DNA from: Marinospirillum sp.
Lineage (GTDB): Bacteria > Pseudomonadota > Gammaproteobacteria > Pseudomonadales > Halomonadaceae
Assembly (NCBI GenBank): GCA_007116865.1
Contig: SKHR01000037.1
Coordinates: 1-10,428, forward strand
DNA: 10,428 nucleotides
Reading direction: 5' to 3'
Each line of letters starts with the position of its first letter. Position 1 is the first letter of the stretch. Below are positions 1 to 6,317 of this stretch, in pieces. Under the pieces are notes generated by a model. It searched no databases, was not told the DNA's origin, and worked only from the letters and a program-made list of their open reading frames with translations. A program made the translations under genes and the position numbers.

Positions 1-726
1 CACGAACCCTGGGGCGCGCGTGCATTGATTTACGGGCTACTACTAAGCCATCAGGCAAACACGCGGCAAAAACAGCTCGACTGTTTACAAAAGCTGGCCG
101 CCGAAGAAAGCCAGCAAGCCCTCACACCGCTGCTGCCCCTGCTTCCACAAATCACACCGGAACAGCGCCTGGCTCTGGTAGAAATCGCTATCCCGACCCT
201 GCGTTACCTGACTCAGGAGCAGTATCAACGCTTTAGCGCCTGCATGGATGCACTGATTCAAGCGGATGGCCGCCTCAGTCTGAACGAATGGACGCTCAGC
301 CGCTTGATCACCCATCACCTCAAAAAACCCGATCGTAAATCCCACAATCGCTCACTGAAATCGCTCAGCACCGAGATTGCCGAGCTGCTCAGTCTCATCG
401 CCTGGGCAGGACAGCTAGATACCGAACACCCTCCTGCCACGCGCCAGCAAAAAGCGCAGCAGTGCTTTACCGCTGCACTCGAACAGCTACCTTTTGAGCA
501 GTTGACCCTGCTGCCGCCCAACCAATTGCGACTCAAGCGCCTCGACCCCCTGCTGGATCAACTCGCTCACCTGCATCCTTTACAACTGCCGCGCCTGCTG
601 AAAGCGGTCGCCAGCTGCATCCAGGCCGATGGGCAGATCACCCCTGAACAGGCCGAGCTCTTCAGCCTGCTGGGTGCCGCCCTCGATTGTCCTCTGCCTC
701 CTCTGGCGGTCACTAAAGCCGCTTAA
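1..726 (+). CDS. M48-type metallopeptidase-like protein, C-terminal part (5' truncated by window)
   Basis: The reading frame is open from base 1 (His-Glu-Pro-Trp-Gly-Ala-Arg-Ala) to the TAA at 724-726, so the gene begins outside the window; the TTG at 25 is not its start. The visible ~241 residues are mostly helical. They carry two related segments, LIQADGRLSLNEW and CIQADGQITPEQAELF, the second followed by a Cys-Pro-x-Pro-Pro ending. I recall this arrangement, a [F/W]xARAL entry motif plus a TerB-like 'aDG.it..Ea.L' repeat ending in 'cPlPPL', from the C-terminal extension of membrane M48 zinc metallopeptidases. The HExxH catalytic domain itself would lie upstream and cannot be seen. A stand-alone TerB-like protein is the alternative. 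A 127-nt gap with its own Fur-like promoter separates it from the next gene, so it is probably not in the iron operon. Confidence 0.6.
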   Translation, partial: HEPWGARALIYGLLLSHQANTRQKQLDCLQKLAAEESQQALTPLLPLLPQITPEQRLALVEIAIPTLRYLTQEQYQRFSACMDALIQADGRLSLNEWTLSRLITHHLKKPDRKSHNRSLKSLSTEIAELLSLIAWAGQLDTEHPPATRQQKAQQCFTAALEQLPFEQLTLLPPNQLRLKRLDPLLDQLAHLHPLQLPRLLKAVASCIQADGQITPEQAELFSLLGAALDCPLPPLAVTKAA

Positions 727-789
727 CACCTCTCATTACCCTTCATCAGAACCACCCCCACCAGGCAGTAAACGATACTTAATTGCCTG

Positions 790-817
790 TTGCAATCTAC
801 ATGATAATGATTAACAA
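790..817 (+). promoter_or_regulatory. Putative sigma70 promoter of the DUF4198-NAS-like-feoAB operon
   Basis: TTGCAA (790-795) and TAACAA (812-817) are separated by 16 bp, giving weak to moderate -35 and -10 matches. Transcription would start near 824, about 30 nt before the ATG at 854. The Fur-like box at 803-821 covers the spacer and -10, which is the expected arrangement for Fur repression. The boxes are only fair matches, so the exact placement is uncertain. Confidence 0.4.
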
Positions 818-821
818 TAAC
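803..821 (+). promoter_or_regulatory. Fur-box-like operator upstream of the iron operon
   Basis: The 19-mer GATAATGATTAACAATAAC matches the Fur consensus GATAATGATAATCATTATC at 15 of 19 positions by my count, with the left half-site perfect. It lies 33 nt before the start codon of the first gene of an operon that contains feoA and feoB, which independently supports iron control. Confidence 0.7.
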
Positions 822-853
822 GCATGATTAAGGCTGCCATAAGGAAGTCCGCC

Positions 854-1570
854 ATGCGTTCCACTTACCGCTTTGCTTTTTTGTTATCCGCCCTGTTCAC
901 CTCCTCCGCCTTTGCTCACAACATCTGGGTTGAAGCACCCACCCTTTTGACTCAGGCAACACCCACTCAGATCACGGCTTATTTTGCCCATCCGGACCAG
1001 CCGCTGAGCGACCGCGATCAAACCGCTTTAAGCCTCAGCGTGATCACTCCGCAGGGTCAACAAGAAGCGCTCACACTGACGGAGCAAGCAACCCATTACA
1101 CCACCACCCTCACCCCTCAAGTGCCGGGGTTATATCAGCTTTTGCTCAGCCGCGAACCCTATCGCTACCGCCTTTCCGAGATTCGGGACTTTGGCAAAAC
1201 CTGGGTTAGCAATGAAGCGCTCCCAGAGCCCGGGGCGCCACCCGCTGGCCTGGCGCTAGAGATTCACCCAACAGAAATTCAATGGCATGACGATGGCAGC
1301 AGCACATGGCGCTTGCAGGCACTGCATCAAGGTCAAGCTGTCCCTGGCGTTGAAATTTCGGTTTATCAGTCTGAGGATCAGAGCGAACTGCGCCTACCGT
1401 CAGAGCCATTGAATACTGATGAACAGGGTGAGGTCGTGATCTCGCTCGCTCCCGCCCAGGCGCACCTCTTCACCTGGGAATATCGCGTTCCTGCCCGAAC
1501 GGTTGAAAACACCGGCTGGGGCGTGCGTGAAGTCCGTTATCGAACCACTCTATTTGTTCACCTGCCATGA
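854..1570 (+). CDS. Secreted DUF4198-family (NikM/CbiK-like) protein
   Basis: This is a 238-residue exported protein. The start at 854 is chosen over the in-frame ATG at 824 because TAAGGAAG (840-847) sits 6 nt upstream of it and because a clean signal peptide follows: Arg at positions 2 and 6, a hydrophobic core, then Ala-Phe-Ala just before His22. Cleavage there would leave a mature N-terminus of HNIWVE. The His-x-x-Trp-[VI]-Glu start, followed by all-beta sequence with 'GLYQLLL' and a C-terminal carboxypeptidase-like beta segment (ALHQGQAVPGVEISVY), is typical of DUF4198 periplasmic proteins. These are often found beside metal uptake genes; NikM-type relatives bind nickel through their N-terminus. 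No C-terminal membrane anchor is visible. It is the first gene of the operon, and its stop overlaps the next start (ATGA). A periplasmic metal-binding or delivery role is inferred, not shown. Confidence 0.75.
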   Translation: MRSTYRFAFLLSALFTSSAFAHNIWVEAPTLLTQATPTQITAYFAHPDQPLSDRDQTALSLSVITPQGQQEALTLTEQATHYTTTLTPQVPGLYQLLLSREPYRYRLSEIRDFGKTWVSNEALPEPGAPPAGLALEIHPTEIQWHDDGSSTWRLQALHQGQAVPGVEISVYQSEDQSELRLPSEPLNTDEQGEVVISLAPAQAHLFTWEYRVPARTVENTGWGVREVRYRTTLFVHLP

Positions 1571-2115
1571 AACTGATGATGCAAGCGACCCAGGTGGTCG
1601 AAAAAGCGCTGATGCACTGGCCGTGGCTGCAAAAAAAGCAGTGGCGGCATTACCTGCATCGGGTACAAGGAGAAGCGCATCTCGTGGCGTTACTTCCTCA
1701 AGAAAAAGTCTTGTGTATCGGTGCGGGCTATCTGCCTTTCACGGCGCTGGCCTGGTCTCAACTCACCCAGACCTGTGTTGATGCCATTGATAACCAGCCT
1801 GAGATTGTTCGCCAGGGGCGTTTATGGCTGGATCACAACCAGCTTTCCCAACAGGTTGATATCCGCTGCGAAGAAGGCTGTGAGGTGGATGCTTCTCGCT
1901 ACAGCTTGATTCATTTAGCCGCCCAAGCAGCACCACAAGCGCAGATCCTTGAACACCTGTGGCCACAATTAGCACCGGGTACCCGGGTGCTGATCCGCCT
2001 TCCTCACCCTTGGCTTAAAGCCTGCTATGAAAGCCTGTCTCTGGACTCACTTCAGCGTCAAACCGCTGGCTGTGTGCTGTTACAAAAGAATGCCGAGCAG
2101 TGGGAGGTCGCATGA
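1567..2115 (+). CDS. NAS-like / SAM-dependent methyltransferase-fold protein, first copy
   Basis: This 182-residue protein probably has a Rossmann fold. After ~45 helical, Trp-rich residues comes VLCIGAGYLPFTAL (48-61), a SAM-binding motif I of the Gly-x-Gly-x-x-Pro-[FL]-[ST] type. An acidic stretch (VDAIDNQPE, 71-79) follows, then LIHLAAQAAPQAQILEHL (114-131) and LAPGTRVLIRLPHP (135-148). The same order with similar wording occurs in nicotianamine synthases as I recall them: 'GSGPLPLTS', 'DIDP', 'VFLAALVGM...EHL..MAPGA.L..RSAHG'. NAS enzymes transfer aminobutyrate groups from SAM rather than methyl. At 182 residues it is much shorter than plant, archaeal or CntL-type NAS (~270-320), mainly at the N-terminus. 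The ATG overlaps the upstream stop by 4 nt and has no clear Shine-Dalgarno, so translational coupling is likely. The next gene is a diverged paralogue. A plain methyltransferase is the alternative. Confidence 0.6.
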   Translation: MKLMMQATQVVEKALMHWPWLQKKQWRHYLHRVQGEAHLVALLPQEKVLCIGAGYLPFTALAWSQLTQTCVDAIDNQPEIVRQGRLWLDHNQLSQQVDIRCEEGCEVDASRYSLIHLAAQAAPQAQILEHLWPQLAPGTRVLIRLPHPWLKACYESLSLDSLQRQTAGCVLLQKNAEQWEVA

Positions 2116-2663
2116 AAACCGCCTTTCAATGGCTGGAAAAAGGCCTGGCGCTGCATCCTGGTCTTGGGCGTCTTTATATGCGCCCCTATCGGACCCTGCT
2201 GCAACAAGAGAGTGAACTGGCTCAACTCAAGACCAGTGACCGTGTGTATCTGATTGGCTGCGGTGCCATTCCTTTCAGTGCATTTGACTGGGTTAACCGA
2301 GGGGTCACGCACATCACCGCGATTGATCAGGATGAAACCGCATTGAAGACAGCCTCTCAACTGACGAGGAAAATGGGGATCGCTGATTTCTTCCAATGGC
2401 ATCATACCTCGGCAGAAGCGGTTGATTTCAGCCGCTGTGATGTTGCACTGGTAACACTGCAAATCTACAACAAACAGGCGGTTTATCAACGCTGGTTAAC
2501 TCAGGCGCCTGCGGGGAGCCGGTTGCTCGTTCGTCAACCCAAGCCAAAACATGCAAAGCACTATGGGCAGTTACCCAACTGCCTGCTTCCACAAGGAAGC
2601 GTGTCCTACTCAATGAAAGCCTTTGATACCACCTGGCTGTTTCATAAAGGAGGTCAAGCATGA
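2112..2663 (+). CDS. NAS-like / SAM-dependent methyltransferase-fold protein, second copy
   Basis: This 183-residue protein is related to its upstream neighbour. The start is the ATG at 2112, in a 4-nt ATGA overlap with the previous stop and preceded by GGGAGG at 2102-2107; the GTG at 2100 lies upstream of that site and is unlikely. VYLIGCGAIPFSAF (45-58) matches the first copy's SAM motif, including the proline after the glycines. HITAIDQDE (67-75) supplies the acidic residues that usually contact SAM ribose. VALVTLQIYNKQAVYQRWL (111-129) and GSRLLVRQPKP (135-145) align with the later NAS-like blocks of copy one. The tails differ: here a Lys/His-rich stretch KPKHAKHYG, there a Trp/Cys-containing end. 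Conservation of motif I in both suggests both bind SAM. Substrate and product are unknown. The pair may be a heterodimer or act in sequence. Confidence 0.6.
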   Translation: MKTAFQWLEKGLALHPGLGRLYMRPYRTLLQQESELAQLKTSDRVYLIGCGAIPFSAFDWVNRGVTHITAIDQDETALKTASQLTRKMGIADFFQWHHTSAEAVDFSRCDVALVTLQIYNKQAVYQRWLTQAPAGSRLLVRQPKPKHAKHYGQLPNCLLPQGSVSYSMKAFDTTWLFHKGGQA

Positions 2664-3652
2664 AAAAGAAACTTTTTTTACTGCTACTGGCCCTCGCACT
2701 GATCGTGGTTTTAGTTCAGCAAATTGGCTGGACGCCCGTGATGAACAGCCTGGCGCAACTGACCCTGGTCGACCTTGTGTGGCTCGGGCTACTGCAACTG
2801 CTTACCCTGACGGCCACTGCCAAAGCCTGGCATCTGCTCTTGTTACGTCAGGGTGCCCAGTGTCGCTTTTCTTTAGTGCTGGCCTGCCAACTGGCCGGAC
2901 AGTGGGTGGAAAGCCTGACCCCCTCCTCCAAACTGGGCGGAGAGGCGGCTCGAGTTTATTTACTCAAACAGCATTCCACCTTGAGTTATAGCCAGATCAC
3001 GGCCTCCATGCTGGTCAGCAAACTCTTGTCACTGGTTCCTTTTCTGCTCATTTGTTTGATTTTACTAGCGATCAGCCTGTGGTACTGGAGTCTCCCCTGG
3101 CTGGTCTATGTGAGTTTTGCGGGTCTTTTTAGTGTTGTCTTTCTGCTCTGTGCTTTTGTTATCTGGCCTCAAGCCGCCGATCAACTATCCAGCCGCTGGG
3201 TCAAGCGGCCCGATTCAACACTGGCAAAATCACTGAGTGTCCTCAGCCGGGTGGCCAATCAAAGTCGCCAACTAATGCGTGGCGGCCTTCCCGCCAGCCC
3301 AATCATTCTTTCCACTTTTGTATGGCTGGGTTATCCACTCAAAGTTGCGCTGGTGACCTGGTCACTGGGGTTACCCACCCCCTGGCTGCTCATCAGTCTG
3401 GCCGTCTTTGTCGCCTACTTGATCAGCATGCTGCCGCTCTTGCCCGGTGGTTTAGGTAGCTTTGAAGCAGGCATGACCCTGGTACTGACCCTCGGCGGAT
3501 TCAACCCTGCCGAAGCGCTGGCAATCAGCTTAACCACACGTTTATTCACTTTTTGGCTGCCCTTGCTTCTCTCTGGCCTGGCCAGCCTGACTTTTTTTCT
3601 ACCCAAGCATTGGAACAAGTATGCTGAACCCCTTGACTCATCTCGACACTGA
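2660..3652 (+). CDS. LPG-synthase transmembrane / YbhN-like (UPF0104) flippase-type membrane protein
   Basis: This 330-residue integral membrane protein has about seven to eight hydrophobic segments, the first at residues 4-21 and clear later ones near 35-55, 115-140, 145-168, 215-237, 241-262 and 290-314. Two family signatures are visible: LTPSSKLGGEAARVYLL (86-102) and LPLLPGGLGSFEAGM (258-272), the latter the 'lP..PGGlG..E' motif. The family includes the flippase half of MprF and stand-alone proteins that probably move lipids or small amphiphiles across the inner membrane; no lysyl-transferase domain is present here. An excellent Shine-Dalgarno, AAAGGAGGT (2647-2655), precedes the ATG, and the start overlaps the upstream stop by 4 nt. 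Lying between NAS-like enzymes and feoAB, it could export the product of those enzymes. That is inference only. Confidence 0.8.
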   Translation: MKKKLFLLLLALALIVVLVQQIGWTPVMNSLAQLTLVDLVWLGLLQLLTLTATAKAWHLLLLRQGAQCRFSLVLACQLAGQWVESLTPSSKLGGEAARVYLLKQHSTLSYSQITASMLVSKLLSLVPFLLICLILLAISLWYWSLPWLVYVSFAGLFSVVFLLCAFVIWPQAADQLSSRWVKRPDSTLAKSLSVLSRVANQSRQLMRGGLPASPIILSTFVWLGYPLKVALVTWSLGLPTPWLLISLAVFVAYLISMLPLLPGGLGSFEAGMTLVLTLGGFNPAEALAISLTTRLFTFWLPLLLSGLASLTFFLPKHWNKYAEPLDSSRH

Positions 3653-3884
3653 ATCCAGCCGCCCTCAACCCTTATTGAGCCTACGCCCCGGTCAAGTGGG
3701 GCGTGTGCATCAGGCACCCGATTTACCGATGCTGGCCGCCCTCGGTGTCCGCCAGGGCAAACAGCTCCACTATGTTTCCCGCAGCCTGTGGCAAGGCCCA
3801 TTGCTGTGCCGTGTTGAAGGGCGCACCTTTGCGCTGGACCAGGCATTGGCTGATCAGATTCAGCTGATTGAGGTGGTTGAATAA
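3621..3884 (+). CDS. feoA: Ferrous iron transport protein A (FeoA)
   Basis: This 87-residue protein is a single FeoA/SH3-like domain preceded by a ~16-residue leader. Diagnostic blocks are LLSLRPGQVGRV (18-29), MLAALGVRQGKQL (37-49), 'GPLLCRVEGRTFALDQALADQI' seen around 59-80, and a final beta strand QLIEVVE. FeoA is cytosolic and supports FeoB, probably by contacting its G domain or membrane part. The ATG at 3621 lies inside the end of the upstream gene (32-nt overlap) with a modest GGAA at 3612-3615. Its TAA shares one base with the feoB start (TAATG), the usual tight feoA-feoB coupling. Confidence 0.88.
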   Translation: MLNPLTHLDTESSRPQPLLSLRPGQVGRVHQAPDLPMLAALGVRQGKQLHYVSRSLWQGPLLCRVEGRTFALDQALADQIQLIEVVE

Positions 3885-5686
3885 TGTCGCAAGAACCGCT
3901 GCGCCTGCTGCTTGTAGGCGCGCCTAATATCGGCAAAAGTGTCATTTTCAACCAATTAACCGGGCGTAACGTTTATGTCGCCAACTATCCAGGTGCCACC
4001 GTTAGCTATCACTCAGCTCCGCTGGCAGGCATGCCCTTTCCTGCCCAGTTGGTCGATGTTCCTGGCATCTACTCACTTGATGCTTGCAACGAAGCCGAAG
4101 CGGTCGCGCTCAACCTGCTCACAGGTCGAGACATCCACGCGGCCAGCAGCCATTGTGATGCGGACGCACAAGAAACCCAGCTAAACAGCGCGCTCCCGGC
4201 TGGTGTGATTTTTGTTCTGGATGCCTGCAACCTTGAATCCAGTCTCTACTTGCTGCATCAGGTCGAAAAGCTTGGACTCCCCCTGCTTGTGCTGATTAAC
4301 CGGCTGGATCTTGCCCAGGAACGCGGACTGAATCTCGATTTAAAGACCCTGGCCAGCGCATTAAATGCACCGCTGATCCCCTGCATTGCAATCCGGTCAA
4401 GCAGCTTTCAGCCGGTGCGTGAGGCCTTGAGTCATTGGGTAGAACAGCTTTCTTTGTCCGACCCTCAGCCACCAGCCTGCCCTCAGCCCCACGATGTCGC
4501 TGCAGAGGGTTGGAGTTGGGCCAGTGAAGTGGCCAAAAAAGTCAGCCAGCCTGCTCGTCAAATGACCTCAAGAGAAATCTGGGGGGAGCGTCTCTCCCGC
4601 CCCTGGCCCGGTCTTTTATTTGCGCTGCTGATTCTGGCGGCCTGTTTTGGCCTGGTCGTTGGGCTGGGCATGGGTTTACGCCAACAGGTGTTATTACCGA
4701 TTGTGCGTGGGTACCTCTTGCCCATGATCAGCCTGGGTGTCGAGGCAGTGGTTCCGCCCGGCTTTTGGCGCAATGTCATCATCGGCGACTTTGGCTTTCT
4801 GGTGAAAGGGATAGAGTGGCCCTTCACCCTGGTACTGCCCTATGTTTTCTCCTTTTATCTGACTCTGGGGTTGCTTGAAGACTCGGGCTACCTGGCACGG
4901 CTGGCCAGTTTGATTGATGGCGTTTTAAAACGCATCGGCTTATCGGGTGTTGGCATCATTCCACTGTTGATCGGGTTTGGTTGTGGCATTCCCGCCATCA
5001 TGGCCAGTCGCTCACTGTCTTCTCACAAACAGCGGCTGATCGTGACCTTCATGGTGTGTATCAGTGTGCCCTGTATTGCGCAAACCGGTGCCTTTATTGC
5101 CATGTTTGCAGAACAGTCCGTGTGGCTGGTTCTGGCGATGGTCGGCTTTGTATTAACCCTGCTCACCTTGACAGGACAAGTCCTTGCTCGCCTGCTGCCG
5201 GGCGAACTCCCACCAACCCTGATTGAGATTCCCGATTTACTGGTACCCCAGTGGTCATCACTGGGGGCCAAGCTCTGGCTGCGAGTTCGTGGTTTTCTCA
5301 AAGAGGGCGCCATCCCCATGTTTTATATCATCGGTGTGGCCGCCATCCTCTACGAGTCCGGCGTCATGGTGGTGTTTTCCAATTTGATGAGCCCGCTGGT
5401 GGTGGGTTGGCTGAACCTGCCTGCTGAGGCAGCTACCCCGTTGATTCTTGGCATCATGCGCAGAGAGCTCACGGTTCTCCCTTTGCTTGAACTGTCCCTC
5501 ACCAGTCTACAGATCTTTACTGCTGGTGTGGTTGCCCTGCTGTATGTGCCCTGTGTTGCCATTGTAGCTACTGTTGCACGTGAGTACTCACTACGCCTTG
5601 CGCTGGGCATCGTTTTGCTGACGCTGATTCTGGCTTTTGGCATCGGCGGTTTAGTCGCACAAACACTGGGTTACTTAGGTTTTTAA
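3884..5686 (+). CDS. feoB: Ferrous iron transporter FeoB, compact divergent form
   Basis: This 600-residue inner membrane protein has an N-terminal GTPase: G1 GAPNIGKS (12-19), G2 Thr39 in PGATVSY, G3 DVPG (58-61), G4 NRLD (139-142) and a G5-like IAIRSSS near 168-174. The transport core follows from ~240: LEDSGYLARLASLIDG (331-346), IGFGCGIPAIMASR (363-376), VCISVPCIAQTGAF (391-404) and LYVPCVAIVAT (553-563). Cys367, Cys397 and Cys557 lie in these core motifs. The family moves Fe(II) inward and depends on its G domain. It is well short of the ~770 residues of E. coli FeoB, and the wording of the gate motifs (GCGIPA, VPCIAQ) differs from the common GCNVPA and SCSARLP forms. It therefore belongs to a divergent FeoB branch; another divalent metal cannot be excluded. 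GAGGTGG (3870-3876) precedes the start. No FeoC gene is seen. Confidence 0.9.
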   Translation: MSQEPLRLLLVGAPNIGKSVIFNQLTGRNVYVANYPGATVSYHSAPLAGMPFPAQLVDVPGIYSLDACNEAEAVALNLLTGRDIHAASSHCDADAQETQLNSALPAGVIFVLDACNLESSLYLLHQVEKLGLPLLVLINRLDLAQERGLNLDLKTLASALNAPLIPCIAIRSSSFQPVREALSHWVEQLSLSDPQPPACPQPHDVAAEGWSWASEVAKKVSQPARQMTSREIWGERLSRPWPGLLFALLILAACFGLVVGLGMGLRQQVLLPIVRGYLLPMISLGVEAVVPPGFWRNVIIGDFGFLVKGIEWPFTLVLPYVFSFYLTLGLLEDSGYLARLASLIDGVLKRIGLSGVGIIPLLIGFGCGIPAIMASRSLSSHKQRLIVTFMVCISVPCIAQTGAFIAMFAEQSVWLVLAMVGFVLTLLTLTGQVLARLLPGELPPTLIEIPDLLVPQWSSLGAKLWLRVRGFLKEGAIPMFYIIGVAAILYESGVMVVFSNLMSPLVVGWLNLPAEAATPLILGIMRRELTVLPLLELSLTSLQIFTAGVVALLYVPCVAIVATVAREYSLRLALGIVLLTLILAFGIGGLVAQTLGYLGF

Positions 5687-5687
5687 C

Positions 5688-5906
5688 ATGCCATTGAACG
5701 AACTGCCACTCTGGTCCCAATGGTTGATTTTGCTATCAACCTGCATGCTGACACTGGCTTTTTCTCTGCGTCGACTATCCCGCCCTTCGACTCACTGCCA
5801 GGGTCAGTGCCAAGGATGTGATAAACTGGCCGGCTCTAAAGAGAACTCAAACAGGTGTCAGCATGGCCCGACTTTTATTGCGTCTGAGTCAAGTACCCGA
5901 AGATGA
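5688..5906 (+). CDS. Small FeoB-associated Cys-rich membrane protein
   Basis: This 72-residue protein starts one base after the feoB stop. A single membrane helix (about residues 8-27) is followed by a basic Arg-Arg stretch and a Cys-rich tail, HCQGQCQGC (Cys37, Cys41, Cys44), with a further Cys57. The layout of one helix, basic residues and closely spaced cysteines, directly after feoB, matches the loosely conserved FeoB-associated Cys-rich family; assignment rests on layout rather than strong identity. Such a tail could bind iron or another metal at the cytosolic face. No strong Shine-Dalgarno is seen, so coupling to feoB is likely. Its last 44 nt overlap the next gene in another frame. Confidence 0.6.
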   Translation: MPLNELPLWSQWLILLSTCMLTLAFSLRRLSRPSTHCQGQCQGCDKLAGSKENSNRCQHGPTFIASESSTRR

Positions 5907-6231
5907 AGCTCAGGCCGTTCGCGAGCTGCTGGATCAGGCAGGCATTGATTTCTATGAAACCCAGGCGGGGCGCTGGCTATTGGGGGTTCATGCGCTCTGG
6001 TTAACGCACAACGAAGACGAAGCCGAAGCTCTGGCTCTGCTCAATGCATTTCACCAACAACGCCAGGCCGACGCCTTAGCGCAGCAGGCTGAGCTTGAGT
6101 CTCAAGGCATTCAGCCACGCTTCATTGATCGCCTGATCACTCAACCCTTGAGTATTATCTGGCGCTTAGTGGTGATTCTGCTCATTCTCGCCATTGGCTT
6201 GATTCCCGTTTTTTGGCTGCTCTTCACTTAA
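5863..6231 (+). CDS. DUF6164-like small membrane protein
   Basis: This 122-residue protein has a soluble N-terminal domain and a C-terminal membrane anchor. The start at 5863 (MARLLLRLSQVPEDE) is preferred to the in-frame ATG at 5818 because the 15 extra residues do not look like family sequence and AGGTG (5853-5857) sits 5 nt upstream. The N-terminal half reads like a small alpha/beta domain (EAQAVRELLDQAGIDFYET, then WLLGVHALWLTHNEDEAEAL), resembling DUF2007-type signal-transducing domains. A helical linker follows, and a hydrophobic segment at about 96-121 ends the protein. I recognise the shape as that of DUF6164 proteins of gammaproteobacteria; the function is unknown. It is the last gene of the iron operon and ends head-on against the small ORF on the other strand. 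Confidence 0.6.
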   Translation: MARLLLRLSQVPEDEAQAVRELLDQAGIDFYETQAGRWLLGVHALWLTHNEDEAEALALLNAFHQQRQADALAQQAELESQGIQPRFIDRLITQPLSIIWRLVVILLILAIGLIPVFWLLFT

Positions 6232-6236
6232 GTGAA
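6223..6236. repeat. 14-bp perfect palindrome at the convergent gene ends
   Basis: TTCACTTAAGTGAA reads the same on both strands. It contains the TAA of the + strand DUF6164-like gene and the TGA of the - strand small ORF. It has neither the GC-rich stem nor the T-tract of an intrinsic terminator, so its symmetry may be chance or a binding site. Confidence 0.35.
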
Positions 6237-6307
6237 ACCAACAACGGACTCACACTGCTGAGAAGCAAAGCCACGGCGACCAACTGGAACCATAAACGCT
6301 GCATCAT
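6224..6307 (-). CDS. Candidate small protein, 27 aa, hydrophobic
   Basis: A short frame on the - strand starts ATG-ATG at 6307 and ends TGA at 6226-6224, encoding a 27-residue peptide beginning MMQRLWFQLVAVALLL: a basic start, a hydrophobic core and a final Lys. TTAGGAGG lies just upstream, and its AGGAGG (6314-6319) is 6 nt from the ATG and overlaps the stop codon of the haem-utilisation gene, suggesting coupled translation. The peptide could be a single-pass membrane microprotein or a broken signal peptide. No family is recognised. The ribosome binding site and position are the evidence; coding by composition cannot be judged at this length. Confidence 0.45.
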   Translation of the reverse strand: MMQRLWFQLVAVALLLSSVSPLLVSLK

Positions 6308-6317
6308 GACCGGCCTC

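Noticed and set aside
2100..2111. GTG start 12 nt upstream for the second NAS-like gene
   Set aside because: The GGGAGG ribosome site lies downstream of this GTG, and the ATGA overlap at 2112 fits the pattern of the operon.
2058..2489. 143-codon frame on the - strand across the NAS-like genes
   Set aside because: It lies wholly opposite well-supported coupled genes, shows no family motif and has the composition of an antisense shadow.
3415..3951. 178-codon - strand frame across the membrane protein/feoA/feoB junction
   Set aside because: Opposite three recognised genes, with Arg/Ser/Pro-rich shadow-like composition and no domain.
3884..5686. feoB as a truncated pseudogene because it is only 600 residues
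   Set aside because: All G motifs and the core membrane motifs are present in one uninterrupted frame; the length reflects a compact subtype.
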